Assembly: GCA_965208385.1 (NCBI GenBank)
Contig: CBDBOO010000083.1
Coordinates: 55,143 to 119,142, forward strand
DNA length: 64,000 nucleotides
Source: Endozoicomonas sp965208385
Lineage (GTDB): Bacteria > Pseudomonadota > Gammaproteobacteria > Pseudomonadales > Endozoicomonadaceae
Direction: 5' to 3'
The notes beneath the pieces are model-generated. The model saw only the letters and a program-made list of their open reading frames with translations, was not told where the DNA came from and did not search any database. The first letter of the stretch is position 1, and every line of letters starts with the position of its first letter. The translations under genes and the position numbers were made by a program. Of the stretch, positions 44,355 to 53,571 are shown in pieces.

Positions 44355-44762
44355 ATGACCACCCGGGTTCCAGAAGATGCAATGGCACCTTTTCTTGAAA
44401 TACTCAAACACTTTGAAATAAGTTCGAAGGAAAAGGATGTCGGATCAATGATGAGTCACTTTGTTCCGGAAGAAGATATCGTCAGTTTTGGCAAACGGGC
44501 AAATACCATGAGTCGCTCTGCCCTGAAACAGCATATGACTGATTACTTCCAGAAAAACGAAGCCGGGAATCCGGATTTTAAAGATATTGTGGTTTACCAG
44601 TTCGGAGAGGCTGCCTGCATGTGCCTGATAATGGGACAAAACAAGCCGAACCAGCCTGATATACGAGTAACATTATTCCTTGAAAATCATGAAGGCCAAT
44701 GGCTGATTCGTCATCGTCATCATTCACCACTGCCGAACAACGAAAATAGCGACCAAACCTGA
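44355..44762 (+). CDS. NTF2-like (SnoaL-type) protein of unknown function (135 aa)
   Basis: Start ATG 44355 with GGAG six bases upstream; the TTG at 44340 is less likely. An N-terminal helix (FLEILKHFEISSKEKDVGSM), HFVPEEDIVSFGKR, and four to five strands ending IRVTLFLENHEGQWLIRHRHHS give the cone-shaped NTF2 fold pattern. Such proteins bind small ligands or act as calcium/calmodulin kinase-like association domains; no catalytic residue can be named. 38 bp after queG, probably co-transcribed. Confidence 0.7.
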   Translation: MTTRVPEDAMAPFLEILKHFEISSKEKDVGSMMSHFVPEEDIVSFGKRANTMSRSALKQHMTDYFQKNEAGNPDFKDIVVYQFGEAACMCLIMGQNKPNQPDIRVTLFLENHEGQWLIRHRHHSPLPNNENSDQT

Positions 44763-44791
44763 AATAGCGGCATTATCTCAGTAAGGTAACC

Positions 44792-44822
44792 GGAGATGCA
44801 GGATCTTACCCGCTGCATCTTC
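44792..44822. repeat. GAGATGCAG-family palindrome
   Basis: GGAGATGCAGG and CTGCATCTTC face each other across a 12-nt loop between the convergent NTF2-like gene and orn. Could work as a transcription end, though without T-run. Confidence 0.75.
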
Positions 44823-44841
44823 AATGACTTTGCCTGTAAAG

Positions 44842-45384
44842 TTATATTTTAATGAAGTGCTCTCGATAAAAACGAAGTTCCTCGATAGATTCACGAATAT
44901 CTTCCAAAGCAAGATGCGTACCCTTTTTCACATGAGCATCCAGTAATTCGGGCTTCCATCGACGGGCAAGCTCTTTAAGCGTACTGACATCCAGATTGCG
45001 ATAATGGCAGAAATCATGAAGCTCCGGCATGAATCGATGGAGAAAACGGCGATCCTGACCAATGGAATTGCCGCACATGGGTGAAGCACCAATATCAACG
45101 TATTTTTTAAGAAAACTCAGGGTCAGTTTTTCAGCTTCATCAATACTGATGGCGCTTTTTCGTACTCTTTCCGTTAATCCCGTCTCTCCATGGGTTTTCA
45201 CACACCATTCATTCATTCCTGCGAGCACTGCATCACTCTGATGGATAGCCATTACCGGGCCTTCTTCCAGCACATTAAGTTGCGCATCCGTCACAATGGT
45301 AGCAATCTCGAGAATTCGGTCATGATCAGGGTCAAGACCGGTCATTTCAAGATCAATCCAGATAAGGTTGTCTGCTTTAGCCAT
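44842..45384 (-). CDS. orn: Oligoribonuclease
   Basis: 180 aa from ATG 45384; an earlier start adds eight residues not found in the family. A DEDDh 3'-5' exonuclease: IWIDLEMTGLD (Asp, Glu), the CGNSIGQDRRFL strand (Asp) and a C-terminal HLALEDIRESIEEL (His, Asp). It degrades 2-5 nt RNAs and pGpG to mononucleotides in the cytoplasm. Divergent from rsgA, the standard arrangement. Confidence 0.97.
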   Translation of the reverse strand: MAKADNLIWIDLEMTGLDPDHDRILEIATIVTDAQLNVLEEGPVMAIHQSDAVLAGMNEWCVKTHGETGLTERVRKSAISIDEAEKLTLSFLKKYVDIGASPMCGNSIGQDRRFLHRFMPELHDFCHYRNLDVSTLKELARRWKPELLDAHVKKGTHLALEDIRESIEELRFYREHFIKI

Positions 45385-45572
45385 CTCTCTAGCCACAAAG
45401 AACACCCGGTATTCAAAGAAAATTTACACCTGCCCATCAGGATATTCAGAGAATATAACCGTCAGGGAAGGAACGAATATTTATATATCAGTTTACATGA
45501 TCCGGTTCCCACCGGAAAATAGTCCTTCCCAAGCAGTCACTCCAGAATCATGAACCATGTCGAAAAACACCC

Positions 45573-46595
45573 ATGAGTAAGCGCAAACTAACTCGCAAAC
45601 AAAGCTGGCGCATAGAAAAAGTTCAGGATGAACGCAGAGCCCGTGCCCAAAAGAAAGACAACCTTGTCGAACAACAGCTCGAAGGGGGTGATCTGGGTCC
45701 TGAACGAACCGGCCTCATTATCGCCCATTACGGTGCTCAACTGGACATAGAGCCTATTGGCCAGCCGGGAGAGACCTGGCGCTGCCATCTACGTTCGAAT
45801 CTCCCTCCTCTGGTCACTGGAGACAGGATCATCTGGCGTCCAGCCAAAAATCAGACGGGCGTTGTGGTCGCTCTTTCAGACCGGGACAGTCTGTTATCGC
45901 GACCGGACTCCCAGGGTCAGTTAAAACCCGTAGCCGCCAACATCAATTATATTGTCCTGGTGGTTGCTCCAATGCCAGAACCCCATGCCAATCTTATTGA
46001 TCGCTATCTGGTGGCCGCAGAAACCGTGGGCATTGAACCGGTTCTCCTGCTCAACAAGACCGACCTGCTCTCGACAGAGAAAAACTGGGAAACTATCAAC
46101 AGCATGCTCGGTTCTTATGAAAAGCTGGGCTATAAAGTGCTCAGAGCCTCCACCAAGACCGATGATGGCCTGGCTTCCCTGAAAGAACGACTCAATGAAC
46201 ACACCAGCGTTTTCGTGGGCCAGAGCGGGGTTGGTAAATCTTCTCTGATCAACGCCCTGCTACCTGGAGTGGATATTCGTGTGGGCGCTCTTTCAGAGGC
46301 TACGGGCAAGGGAACCCATACCACCACTGCAGCCAAGCTGTTCCATTTTCCCGCCGGTGGCAAACTGATTGACTCCCCGGGAATCAGGGAATTTGGACTC
46401 TGGCATATGGAGCCGGAAGAAGTATTGAACGGATTTATCGAATTTCGCCCCTTTTTGGGTTATTGCAAGTTTCGTGACTGCAATCACGACAAAGAACCGG
46501 GATGCGCTATTTTGGCCGCTATAGAAAGCGGTGATATCCAGCAACACCGGATGAACAGTTACCGCCATATTCTGAACTCACTGGATAACCCCTGA
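45573..46595 (+). CDS. rsgA: Small ribosomal subunit biogenesis GTPase RsgA
   Basis: 340 aa. OB-fold N-terminus (about 45-115), circularly permuted GTPase with LLNKTDLL (G4, about 155), GQSGVGKSSLINAL (G1, about 215), THTTTAAKLF (G2) and DSPGIREFG (G3), then a zinc knuckle CKFRDCNHDKEPGC. It checks late maturation of the 30S decoding centre. Confidence 0.97.
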   Translation: MSKRKLTRKQSWRIEKVQDERRARAQKKDNLVEQQLEGGDLGPERTGLIIAHYGAQLDIEPIGQPGETWRCHLRSNLPPLVTGDRIIWRPAKNQTGVVVALSDRDSLLSRPDSQGQLKPVAANINYIVLVVAPMPEPHANLIDRYLVAAETVGIEPVLLLNKTDLLSTEKNWETINSMLGSYEKLGYKVLRASTKTDDGLASLKERLNEHTSVFVGQSGVGKSSLINALLPGVDIRVGALSEATGKGTHTTTAAKLFHFPAGGKLIDSPGIREFGLWHMEPEEVLNGFIEFRPFLGYCKFRDCNHDKEPGCAILAAIESGDIQQHRMNSYRHILNSLDNP

Positions 46596-46677
46596 TAATC
46601 AGCAGAATGGCGAGTTTGGGAACCATAACTACACTTTCCTGCTCCAACAATGATTCTATTCAGTTGTACAGGAAACT

Positions 46678-48227
46678 ATGACAATGACCTCCCGAATCGC
46701 TGTTCTGTCGGCACTGCTGCTGATCCTGCCCCTTGGTAGGTTAGCCAGTGCTGATGCGCCTGAATATATTTTCTACGGCCTCTCCATGACCAATATGGGT
46801 GTTACCCTGGTCAAGAAAACCCATGACAAACCTGCTGAAACGGTTCTGAGTGCCACAACCATGTCAGACCCCAGGTTATTGGGTGACCCGCCTAATATCG
46901 TATTCAATAACTCCCCCTTGAACTTTATCGCCTTGATGCTGGATGACGAAACAGTTGAACGACTGAAACAAGAAGCCAGTGACTATAAGAAGCACTCATC
47001 AGATAAACTGCAGATGCAGTTATATGTCAGTGCCGCTGGAGCCGATGCAGCCCGGAAAATAACGCTGAATCAAGAAGTTATAAGCAAGTTAAAAACGTCG
47101 CTTCGCGGAAGTAAACGTTTAAATGATCGTCTGGGGGGAGATGTTGTTCAAGCCCTTGAAGACCACCGCTGTTTCGACAGTACTAACAAGGCAGAATTTC
47201 ACCTCTGTGCTGTTCGTCTTGTTTTTTCCAGATTACTCGATATCGAGTTTCCCAAAGGCGACAGCTATATTGAACAGGATATAAAAGTTATCCCATGGAT
47301 GGCTAAACTTTTATCAGAAAAGCACTCTCTCACTTCCAGATTTCAATACATCGTTCAAGCCACTACTCTTGCTCAACCCTACGCTAAAGACTTTAATGCC
47401 CTCAGGAATACCGAAGGATGGATGGATACAGCAGAAACGGCTTATCAGGGAGGAACATTAGAGACTGGATCAATTTACCAGGAAAACCTGCTGGATCGAT
47501 ATTCAGCTATGCAACCCAGCGACTTAACACTGGAATCATTCATGCGAAGTAACGGCACAGCTCTTGATTTGGTGTCACTGACATATCTCTCCTCCCTGAT
47601 GCATCAGGGCACTAAATTCGTTGCCAATGATCTTGAACTGAATATTCAGGGGGTTCTGCAACGAGCACAAAAACATCTTATGAGAAATAATTTCGGCGAA
47701 TTACTATTAACCCTCGTAAGCAATCCGGATATGCCTGCCGTGTCAGCGCTACCGGATAAAAAAAACGTCAGGAAGCCGTTATTGAGGCCAATGAAATATT
47801 TAAAACGGTTCGCGGACATGGTGCGGTAAGTCTTGCACTGTTTATAGCCCTAATGGAACCCGTTATGGATAAGAGTTCCGACCTGCTTATCATAGGGGAA
47901 CAGGCCGAATGGCTGGCAAACCATAACGGCATGCCTCTTCTTTCCCTGCTCTCCGAGATAACCTCCTGCGAGATCAAACTGCGTGACGCATTTTTAAAAT
48001 ACCAGTACTTGTCGGATACGGGCAAACTGGCAGCCTTTGACAAAGACAATGGCGTCACTCGAAGCAGGGAAAAAGATCACCTGCTACCAGGGCAAGACAT
48101 CGAAGAGTTCAAAGCGTGGTTACTCAGTCTTAATAGCAAACTGTTGAATATTCATTTTGTTTCTAAAGAGCAATACAGCCGTTATCTTGCTGAAGCCATG
48201 AAGCACCGCTATTACGTTCAAATATGA
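46678..48227 (+). pseudogene. Secreted protein of unknown function, frameshifted in an A8 run
   Basis: Two frames, 46678-47829 and a second ending at 48227, join at GAT-AAAAAAAA-CGTC (A8 at 47758-47765). With nine A the frame runs DKKKRQEAVIEANEIFKTVR and on into MEPVMDKSSDLL without stop, giving about 516 aa. The N-terminus is a signal peptide (MTSRIAVLSALLLILPLGRLASA). The mature part is helical and charged; no domain recognised. Position between rsgA and a rhodanese gene gives no clue. The A-run suggests slippage: phase variation, pseudogene or sequencing error. Confidence 0.65.
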
Positions 48228-48280
48228 GCGTAATGCCAAAATAGGAAACAGAAACAGCAGACACTTTATCCAACGTAATT

Positions 48281-48322
48281 GGAGATGCAGGCAAACGTAA
48301 AGGGAGCGAGCCCTGCATCTTC
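48281..48322. repeat. GAGATGCAG-family palindrome
   Basis: GGAGATGCAGG (48281-48291) and CCTGCATCTTC (48312-48322) face each other, 80 bp before the likely rhodanese start. Confidence 0.8.
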
Positions 48323-48401
48323 AAATACGACGGGGATATCTCTGTTTCCTTTACTCAAATCACTCTACAATGCCATCAAAGAAAATAACCCGGCATACTT
48401 C

Positions 48402-49217
48402 ATGAATCCAAATAATAACCTGTCACTGATCATTGAACCTTCCGAACTTGAACCTCATCTGGGATCGGATAATCTGCTTGTTATCGACTTATGCAATCCA
48501 CAGCTATACGCCCAGGTTCATGTACCTGGCGCAATTAACGTGCGTCCCCAGCAACTGGTAGCAGGCACCCAACCCGCCACAGGAAAATTGCCTTCGCTGG
48601 AACAGATTCAAGCCCTGTTTCGCCAGCTGGGTTTCACCGGAAAGGAACACGTTGTTGTTTATGATGATGAAGGTGGTGGCTGGGCTGGTCGTTTCATCTG
48701 GACTCTGGACGTCATTGGCCACCAACAATATTCCTATCTGAATGGTGGTATTCATGCCTGGATTAAAGAAGGTCATGCGAAAGAAAGTACGATTAATAAA
48801 CCGGAACCAAGCTCAATAGAATTGAATTTTGACTTATCTCCCGTTGCCTCTGTGGATTATATTATCAACAGCCTCGACGATCCTGAAACAGCCATTTGGG
48901 ATGCCCGTTCCCCCGGTGAATATTCCGGTGAAAGAATCATGGCAAAAAAAGGTGGTCATATTCCAGGAGCCATTAATTTTGAGTGGACCCGAGCCATGGA
49001 TCCGGAAAATAACTTCCGTATTCGCAGTAATCTGAAAGCTGAACTTGCAGATCTTGGACTAACCACAGATAAAGAAATCATCACCCACTGCCAAACTCAC
49101 CATCGTTCAGGGTTTACCTATCTGGTTGCCAAAGCCTTGGGGTTCAAGCATGTCCGGGGTTATGACGGTTCCTGGTCGGAATGGGGTAATCTGGATCATA
49201 CACCTGTCGAAGTCTAA
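48402..49217 (+). CDS. Tandem-rhodanese sulfurtransferase
   Basis: 271 aa if started at ATG 48402, just before the first conserved strand (LSLIIEPSELEPHL). The longer frame from 48279 would translate the palindrome at 48281-48322 and is less likely; neither start has a good ribosome site. Two rhodanese domains: residues about 5-125 (VHVPGAINVRPQQL, VVVYDDEGGGWAGR; no Cys in the active loop) and about 145-270 (WDARSPGEYSGE, GHIPGAINFEW, active loop HCQTHHRSG with the catalytic Cys). Transfers sulfane sulfur from thiosulfate or 3-mercaptopyruvate; substrate choice not clear from CQTHHR. Confidence 0.88.
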   Translation: MNPNNNLSLIIEPSELEPHLGSDNLLVIDLCNPQLYAQVHVPGAINVRPQQLVAGTQPATGKLPSLEQIQALFRQLGFTGKEHVVVYDDEGGGWAGRFIWTLDVIGHQQYSYLNGGIHAWIKEGHAKESTINKPEPSSIELNFDLSPVASVDYIINSLDDPETAIWDARSPGEYSGERIMAKKGGHIPGAINFEWTRAMDPENNFRIRSNLKAELADLGLTTDKEIITHCQTHHRSGFTYLVAKALGFKHVRGYDGSWSEWGNLDHTPVEV

Positions 49218-49247
49218 CCAATCAACAGATTGTCATTTGTATGAATT

Positions 49248-50183
49248 ATGCAGATGCAGCTACACGGTGCATCTATTACAATGCTCCATGGTTTAATTAC
49301 AGGACAGAAATACACTGTGAAAGAGAAACTGTTCGCTGCATTCCAATATGTATTGCCACACCATCTGATCTCCAGAGCGGTGTTTTACTTTGTTGAATGC
49401 CGGGTAACCTGGTTTAAAAATGCCCTGATCAATCAGGCTGTCAAACATTTTCATGTTGATATGAGTGAAGCTCAGGAAGAAAGCATTGAACGCTACGCTC
49501 ATTTCAATGCTTTTTTCACACGCCCTTTAAAACCCGGAGTACGACCACTCCCGGAAGATGAAAAAGTAGCGGTGAGCCCGGCAGACGGAGCTATCAGTCA
49601 ACTGGGCGATATAACTAACGGTCGTATTTTTCAGGCCAAAAACCACGATTACAGCTTAATCGAACTACTGGGTGGCGATAGTCAGTTAGGGCAGGAATTT
49701 ATGGGTGGTCAGTTTGCCACTATCTACCTGTCTCCAAAAGACTACCATAGGGTTCATATTCCTGCCCGGGGCAAGCTTCGCCAGATGATTCACGTTCCTG
49801 GTCGTTTGTTTTCCGTTAATCAGGGAACGGTGAGTAATATCCCGAATCTGTTTGCACGTAATGAACGGGTTGTCAGTATTTTTGACACGGAACAAGGGCC
49901 TATGGCCGTTATTCTGGTGGGTGCTATTATCGTCGCCAGTATAGAAACTGTCTGGGCTGGAGAAGTGACACCACAACGCAATCAGGTGGCAAGCACTCAC
50001 TATGGTGATTCCGGTATTTCGGTGGAATTAAACCGGGGTGAGGAACTCGGGCGCTTCAAAATGGGTTCTACCGCTATTGTGCTGTTTGGCGAGAATCAGA
50101 TGGAGTGGCTGGAACACTGGCAGGCAGGTCAAAGTATTAAAATGGGTGAAGCATTGGCTCAGCCCGTCAAGGAAAAAGCATGA
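49248..50183 (+). CDS. psd: Phosphatidylserine decarboxylase proenzyme
   Basis: 311 aa from ATG 49248, or 300 aa from ATG 49281, which fits the family N-terminus better. Makes phosphatidylethanolamine in the inner membrane. Seen: HFNAFFTRPLKPGVRP (about 85-100), SPADG with the His/Asp pair, YLSPKDYHRVHIP, and FKMGSTAIVLF, in which the G-S-T serine becomes the pyruvoyl group after self-cleavage. Overlaps gshB by 4 bp. A small AGATGCA/TGCATCT dyad (49252-49274) covers the first start. Confidence 0.95.
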   Translation: MQMQLHGASITMLHGLITGQKYTVKEKLFAAFQYVLPHHLISRAVFYFVECRVTWFKNALINQAVKHFHVDMSEAQEESIERYAHFNAFFTRPLKPGVRPLPEDEKVAVSPADGAISQLGDITNGRIFQAKNHDYSLIELLGGDSQLGQEFMGGQFATIYLSPKDYHRVHIPARGKLRQMIHVPGRLFSVNQGTVSNIPNLFARNERVVSIFDTEQGPMAVILVGAIIVASIETVWAGEVTPQRNQVASTHYGDSGISVELNRGEELGRFKMGSTAIVLFGENQMEWLEHWQAGQSIKMGEALAQPVKEKA

Positions 50184-51142
50184 GTATCAAACTCGGTATA
50201 GTGATGGATCCCATTTCATCCATCAATTACAAAAAAGACAGTTCCCTGGCAATGTTACTTGCCGCCAGTAATAAAGGCTGGGATCTTTTTTACCTGGAAC
50301 AGGACGATCTTTACCAGAACAAAGGCGTTGCCATGGGCAGCATTCAGCCACTGACGGTCAAAGCAAATCCTGAAGACTGGTTCAGTCTGGGTCATCGCCA
50401 GGAAATCCCACTGTCTGACCTTGATGTCATTTTGATGCGAAAAGATCCTCCCTTTGATATGGAGTTTATCTACAGTACTTATCTTCTGGAGCAGGCAGAG
50501 GCGGCCGGAACTCTTATTGTCAACAAGCCCCAGAGTATTCGTGATTTCAATGAAAAAATATTCGCGACACTGTTTCCTCAATGCATTCCCCCTGTAATGG
50601 TTGCCCGCAAGCCGGGATTGCTACGGGAATTCGCTCAAGAACATGGTGATGTTGTCCTGAAACCCCTCGACGGCATGGGAGGCAGCTCTATTTTTCGTAC
50701 GCACCCCGATGACCAAAACCTGAGTGTGATTATTGAAACACTCACCGACCATGGCAACAAACAAGCCATGATCCAGAAATATATCCCGGACATCATTTCC
50801 GGCGACAAACGTATTCTGATGATTAATGGCAAACCTGTTCCCTACTGTCTTGCCCGAATTCCGGCAGAAGGTGAACTGCGTGGCAATCTGGCCGCAGGCG
50901 CTACCGGCGAAGGTCGACCATTATCAGATCGTGATCTCTGGATTGCCGAACAAATTGGCCCCACATTGAAAGAGAAAGGTCTGCTATTTGTTGGACTGGA
51001 TGTAATCGGTGATTATCTGACGGAAATCAATGTGACGTCCCCCACTGGTATCAGGGAGCTGGATAACCTGTTTGGACTGGATATCGGTGGCATGCTGATG
51101 GATGAAATTGAGGAAGCCCTTAAGCCCTTAGGCCCTGGATGA
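50180..51142 (+). CDS. gshB: Glutathione synthetase
   Basis: 320 aa. ATP-grasp enzyme joining gamma-glutamylcysteine and glycine. Seen: GIVMDPISSINYKKDSS (about 5-21), MRKDPPFD, the ATP-grasp lysine in VVLKPLDGMGGSSIF, IPAEGELRGNLAAGA with its Arg/Asn, and LTEINVTSPTGIREL at the metal site. Translationally coupled to psd. The gshB-tonB-yqgE-ruvX order that follows matches Pseudomonas. Confidence 0.97.
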   Translation: MSIKLGIVMDPISSINYKKDSSLAMLLAASNKGWDLFYLEQDDLYQNKGVAMGSIQPLTVKANPEDWFSLGHRQEIPLSDLDVILMRKDPPFDMEFIYSTYLLEQAEAAGTLIVNKPQSIRDFNEKIFATLFPQCIPPVMVARKPGLLREFAQEHGDVVLKPLDGMGGSSIFRTHPDDQNLSVIIETLTDHGNKQAMIQKYIPDIISGDKRILMINGKPVPYCLARIPAEGELRGNLAAGATGEGRPLSDRDLWIAEQIGPTLKEKGLLFVGLDVIGDYLTEINVTSPTGIRELDNLFGLDIGGMLMDEIEEALKPLGPG

Positions 51143-51151
51143 TTCCAATTC

Positions 51152-51182
51152 TTCGTCATTGATGAGATTCATCAGTGACGAA
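51152..51182. terminator. Hairpin after gshB
   Basis: TTCGTCATTGATGA (51152-51165) pairs with TCATCAGTGACGAA (51169-51182), 14 bp with one T-G pair and a 3-nt loop, 9 bp past the gshB stop. No T-run follows. Confidence 0.6.
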
Positions 51183-51423
51183 ATCAAGTTTCGTTTCAAT
51201 TGCTTTTTGCATACCTACCCAAAGGATTTTGAGTTTCTACAAGGCAGCAAGGGAGTGAAGCCCCGGGAGCTTAGACAAACCAAGTAACCGAATAGCAACT
51301 TCAAAGGCGATGGGTATAGTCTTCAGTTGACAGTTGGCTTGCCTGAGTATCACACTGTTATTTTTGATGCATAATAAATCAGTATCCAGGATGGCTTAGC
51401 CAGGGATGTAGTACATTTAAATC

Positions 51424-52299
51424 ATGACCCAGTCACCTACTATTTCGTCCGCCGACCGTTTGGGATTCACCCTGTTTATGGCTGCAGCCCTGCATGCTGT
51501 AGTGGTACTTGGCATTACATTTGGTTTGCAGGATAAACCAGCGTTGCCTCCGACACTGGAAGTCACACTTGCCAAGTATCAAAGCAAGAATAAGCCCGAA
51601 GATGCCGATTATCTTGCGCAGATCAATCAGCAGGGCAGCGGTACACTGGAAGAAAAAGCTCTGCCTTCAAGCGATCAAAAGGCCCAGTTTCAGGATAACG
51701 AGATTAAGGAAGTTCAGCCTGAGCAGCAAAAAGCCGCTCAGCCTAAAACCCGTGACGCCAGCGACAAACGGATCATCACAAAAACCGAAGCAAAAACTGA
51801 AGTCATTGTAAGCCAGGAGAAAAAACAGCCTTCTCCCAAGCTGATGGATCAGGACAAACCGCGCAAGCGCATTGACCTGCGTAATGAAATTGCCAGTCTG
51901 GAGGCGCATTTCAGTCAGCAGCGTCAGGAATATGCTAAACGTCCTCGTATCAAAAGACTGACTGCCGCCTCGACAATGCAGGAAGCCGGTGCGTTTTACA
52001 AAGAAGCCTGGCGACGCAAAGTCGAAAAAATAGGTAACATCAACTACCCTGCTCAAGCACGAAAAGAAAAACTCTATGGAGAATTGCGGCTTATGGTGGC
52101 CATCAATCGTGATGGAACATTAGCTAATGTCGACATCCTGAAATCTTCGGGGCATCGAATTCTCGATGATGCGGCCATCAGGATTGTTAAGCTTGCGTCA
52201 CCCTTTGCCCCCTTTGGTGATGATCTTAAAAACTATGATCTGGTGGAAATCATCCGAACCTGGCGCTTTGAACAGGGCGACTATGTATCCAGCCTTTAG
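51424..52299 (+). CDS. tonB: Energy transducer TonB
   Basis: 291 aa. N-terminal membrane helix (about 12-35), long Lys/Gln/Glu/Pro-rich periplasmic linker (about 50-150), coiled segment, and a TonB C-terminal domain (about 195-290; INYPAQARKEKLYGELRLMV, VDILKSSGHRILDDAAIRIV). It carries proton-motive energy from ExbBD to outer-membrane receptors. No exbB or exbD nearby, as for the Pseudomonas TonB3-like gene at this place, which has been tied to twitching motility; pilT/pilU lie close by. Confidence 0.92.
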   Translation: MTQSPTISSADRLGFTLFMAAALHAVVVLGITFGLQDKPALPPTLEVTLAKYQSKNKPEDADYLAQINQQGSGTLEEKALPSSDQKAQFQDNEIKEVQPEQQKAAQPKTRDASDKRIITKTEAKTEVIVSQEKKQPSPKLMDQDKPRKRIDLRNEIASLEAHFSQQRQEYAKRPRIKRLTAASTMQEAGAFYKEAWRRKVEKIGNINYPAQARKEKLYGELRLMVAINRDGTLANVDILKSSGHRILDDAAIRIVKLASPFAPFGDDLKNYDLVEIIRTWRFEQGDYVSSL

Positions 52300-52356
52300 G
52301 TCTCCGGGTATAAAACCCGGATTGCCATTCACTCTCTTTGACACCATACTGGCGCC

Positions 52357-52929
52357 ATGAGCAGTATCCCCTTCGAGAATTTCAAGAGCCACTTTCTGAT
52401 TGCCATGCCCAATATGGCTGATCCCTCATTTGCTGACACTCTCACCCTGATCTGCGAACACAGTCCTCAGGGTGCCCTGGGAATTATTATCAACCGGCCA
52501 ACGGATTTACTGGTGGGGGAAATATTTAAACAGGTGGGTATCACTGATACTTCAGAATTACAGCATAGTTCTCAAGCGGTTTATTCGGGAGGCCCTGTAT
52601 CAAAAGAACGCGGATTTGTTCTTAACAGCGGAGAGCGGGAATGGGAATCCAGTATGGTCATCTGTGAGGGCATTCAGTTAGCAACGTCCCGGGATATCCT
52701 TCTTGCCATGGCCGATGAGCGGGGGCCTCAACATTCTCTGGTAGCTTTGGGGTATGCAGGCTGGGCCGCCGGACAGCTGGAAAACGAAATCACCCAGAAC
52801 ACCTGGCTCACCTGCGAGGCAAAACCCGAAATAATATTTAATACACCATTTCATTTACGACTGAACCAGGCAGCCAACAGCCTGGGCATTGACCTGAACC
52901 TGATCTCTGGTCAGGTAGGTCATTCCTGA
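52357..52929 (+). CDS. yqgE: UPF0301 protein YqgE/AlgH
   Basis: 190 aa. HFLIAMPNMADPSFADTLT, CEHSPQGALGIIINRP, YSGGPVSKERGFVLN and GYAGWAAGQLENE are the hallmark segments. In Pseudomonas the protein is called AlgH and affects alginate regulation; the molecular role is unknown. 57 bp after tonB and 50 bp before ruvX, one likely operon. Confidence 0.95.
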   Translation: MSSIPFENFKSHFLIAMPNMADPSFADTLTLICEHSPQGALGIIINRPTDLLVGEIFKQVGITDTSELQHSSQAVYSGGPVSKERGFVLNSGEREWESSMVICEGIQLATSRDILLAMADERGPQHSLVALGYAGWAAGQLENEITQNTWLTCEAKPEIIFNTPFHLRLNQAANSLGIDLNLISGQVGHS

Positions 52930-52979
52930 AGTGCATTCAAATAATCACCCAGAACAAACCACCGGTTTATGAAAAAACG

Positions 52980-53429
52980 ATGACCACGAAGAAACTCAAT
53001 ACAGTCCTTGGCTTTGATTTTGGTACCCGTAATATAGGCATTGCAGCAGGACAGGTCATTACCATGACGGCAACGGCTTTGCCGCAACTGAAGGCCCGTG
53101 ATGGCATTCCTGACTGGGATGAAATAGAAGCACTGATCGCCGAATGGAAACCAGACGCTGTTATCGTAGGCATTCCGCTTAATATGGATGGTTCGAAATC
53201 ACAGATGTCCCTTCGAGCCCGAAAATTTGGCAAACGCATTCACGGACGTTTCAATCTACCATTTTATGAAGCAGATGAACGACTGACGTCTTTTGAAGCA
53301 AAAGACTGGGCAAAGAAATTGGGGCACAAAGGGCATTACGGCTCAAATCCTATTGATGGCATGGCTGCCCAGATTATTCTGGAAGCCTGGCTGAATGACC
53401 CGGAAAATCAGATATTGTTTAACGACTGA
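52980..53429 (+). CDS. ruvX: Holliday junction resolvase-like RuvX/YqgF
   Basis: 149 aa. RNase H-like fold: GFDFGTRNIGIAAGQ (first Asp, about 10-24), VGIPLNMDGS (about 61-70), DERLTSFEA (Glu/Asp, about 100) and a final Asp in NPIDGMAAQIIL. Involved in pre-16S rRNA processing in several bacteria; named for similarity to RuvC. Confidence 0.96.
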   Translation: MTTKKLNTVLGFDFGTRNIGIAAGQVITMTATALPQLKARDGIPDWDEIEALIAEWKPDAVIVGIPLNMDGSKSQMSLRARKFGKRIHGRFNLPFYEADERLTSFEAKDWAKKLGHKGHYGSNPIDGMAAQIILEAWLNDPENQILFND

Positions 53430-53439
53430 AACTATTTTT

Positions 53440-53473
53440 AGCTTTCAATCTGCTCTAGCTTTCAACCTGCTTT
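53440..53473 (+). repeat. 17-bp tandem duplication
   Basis: AGCTTTCAATCTGCTCT (53440-53456) is followed by AGCTTTCAACCTGCTTT, two differences, just past the ruvX stop. Confidence 0.8.
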
Positions 53474-53482
53474 ATGAACATA

Positions 53483-53537
53483 GCTTTTCAGTGACAGGTG
53501 AACGTTCAATCCAGTCTCACCTTGTCACTGAAAAAGC
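53483..53537. terminator. Long hairpin between convergent ruvX and pilU
   Basis: GCTTTTCAGTGACAGGTGA pairs with the inverted TCACCTTGTCACTGAAAAAGC with two single-base bulges. The A/T-rich ends give a T-run on both strands, so it may end both transcripts. Confidence 0.75.
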
Positions 53538-53571
53538 ATAACAGCAGAGCTAAAAACCGAAGCGGGTAAAA

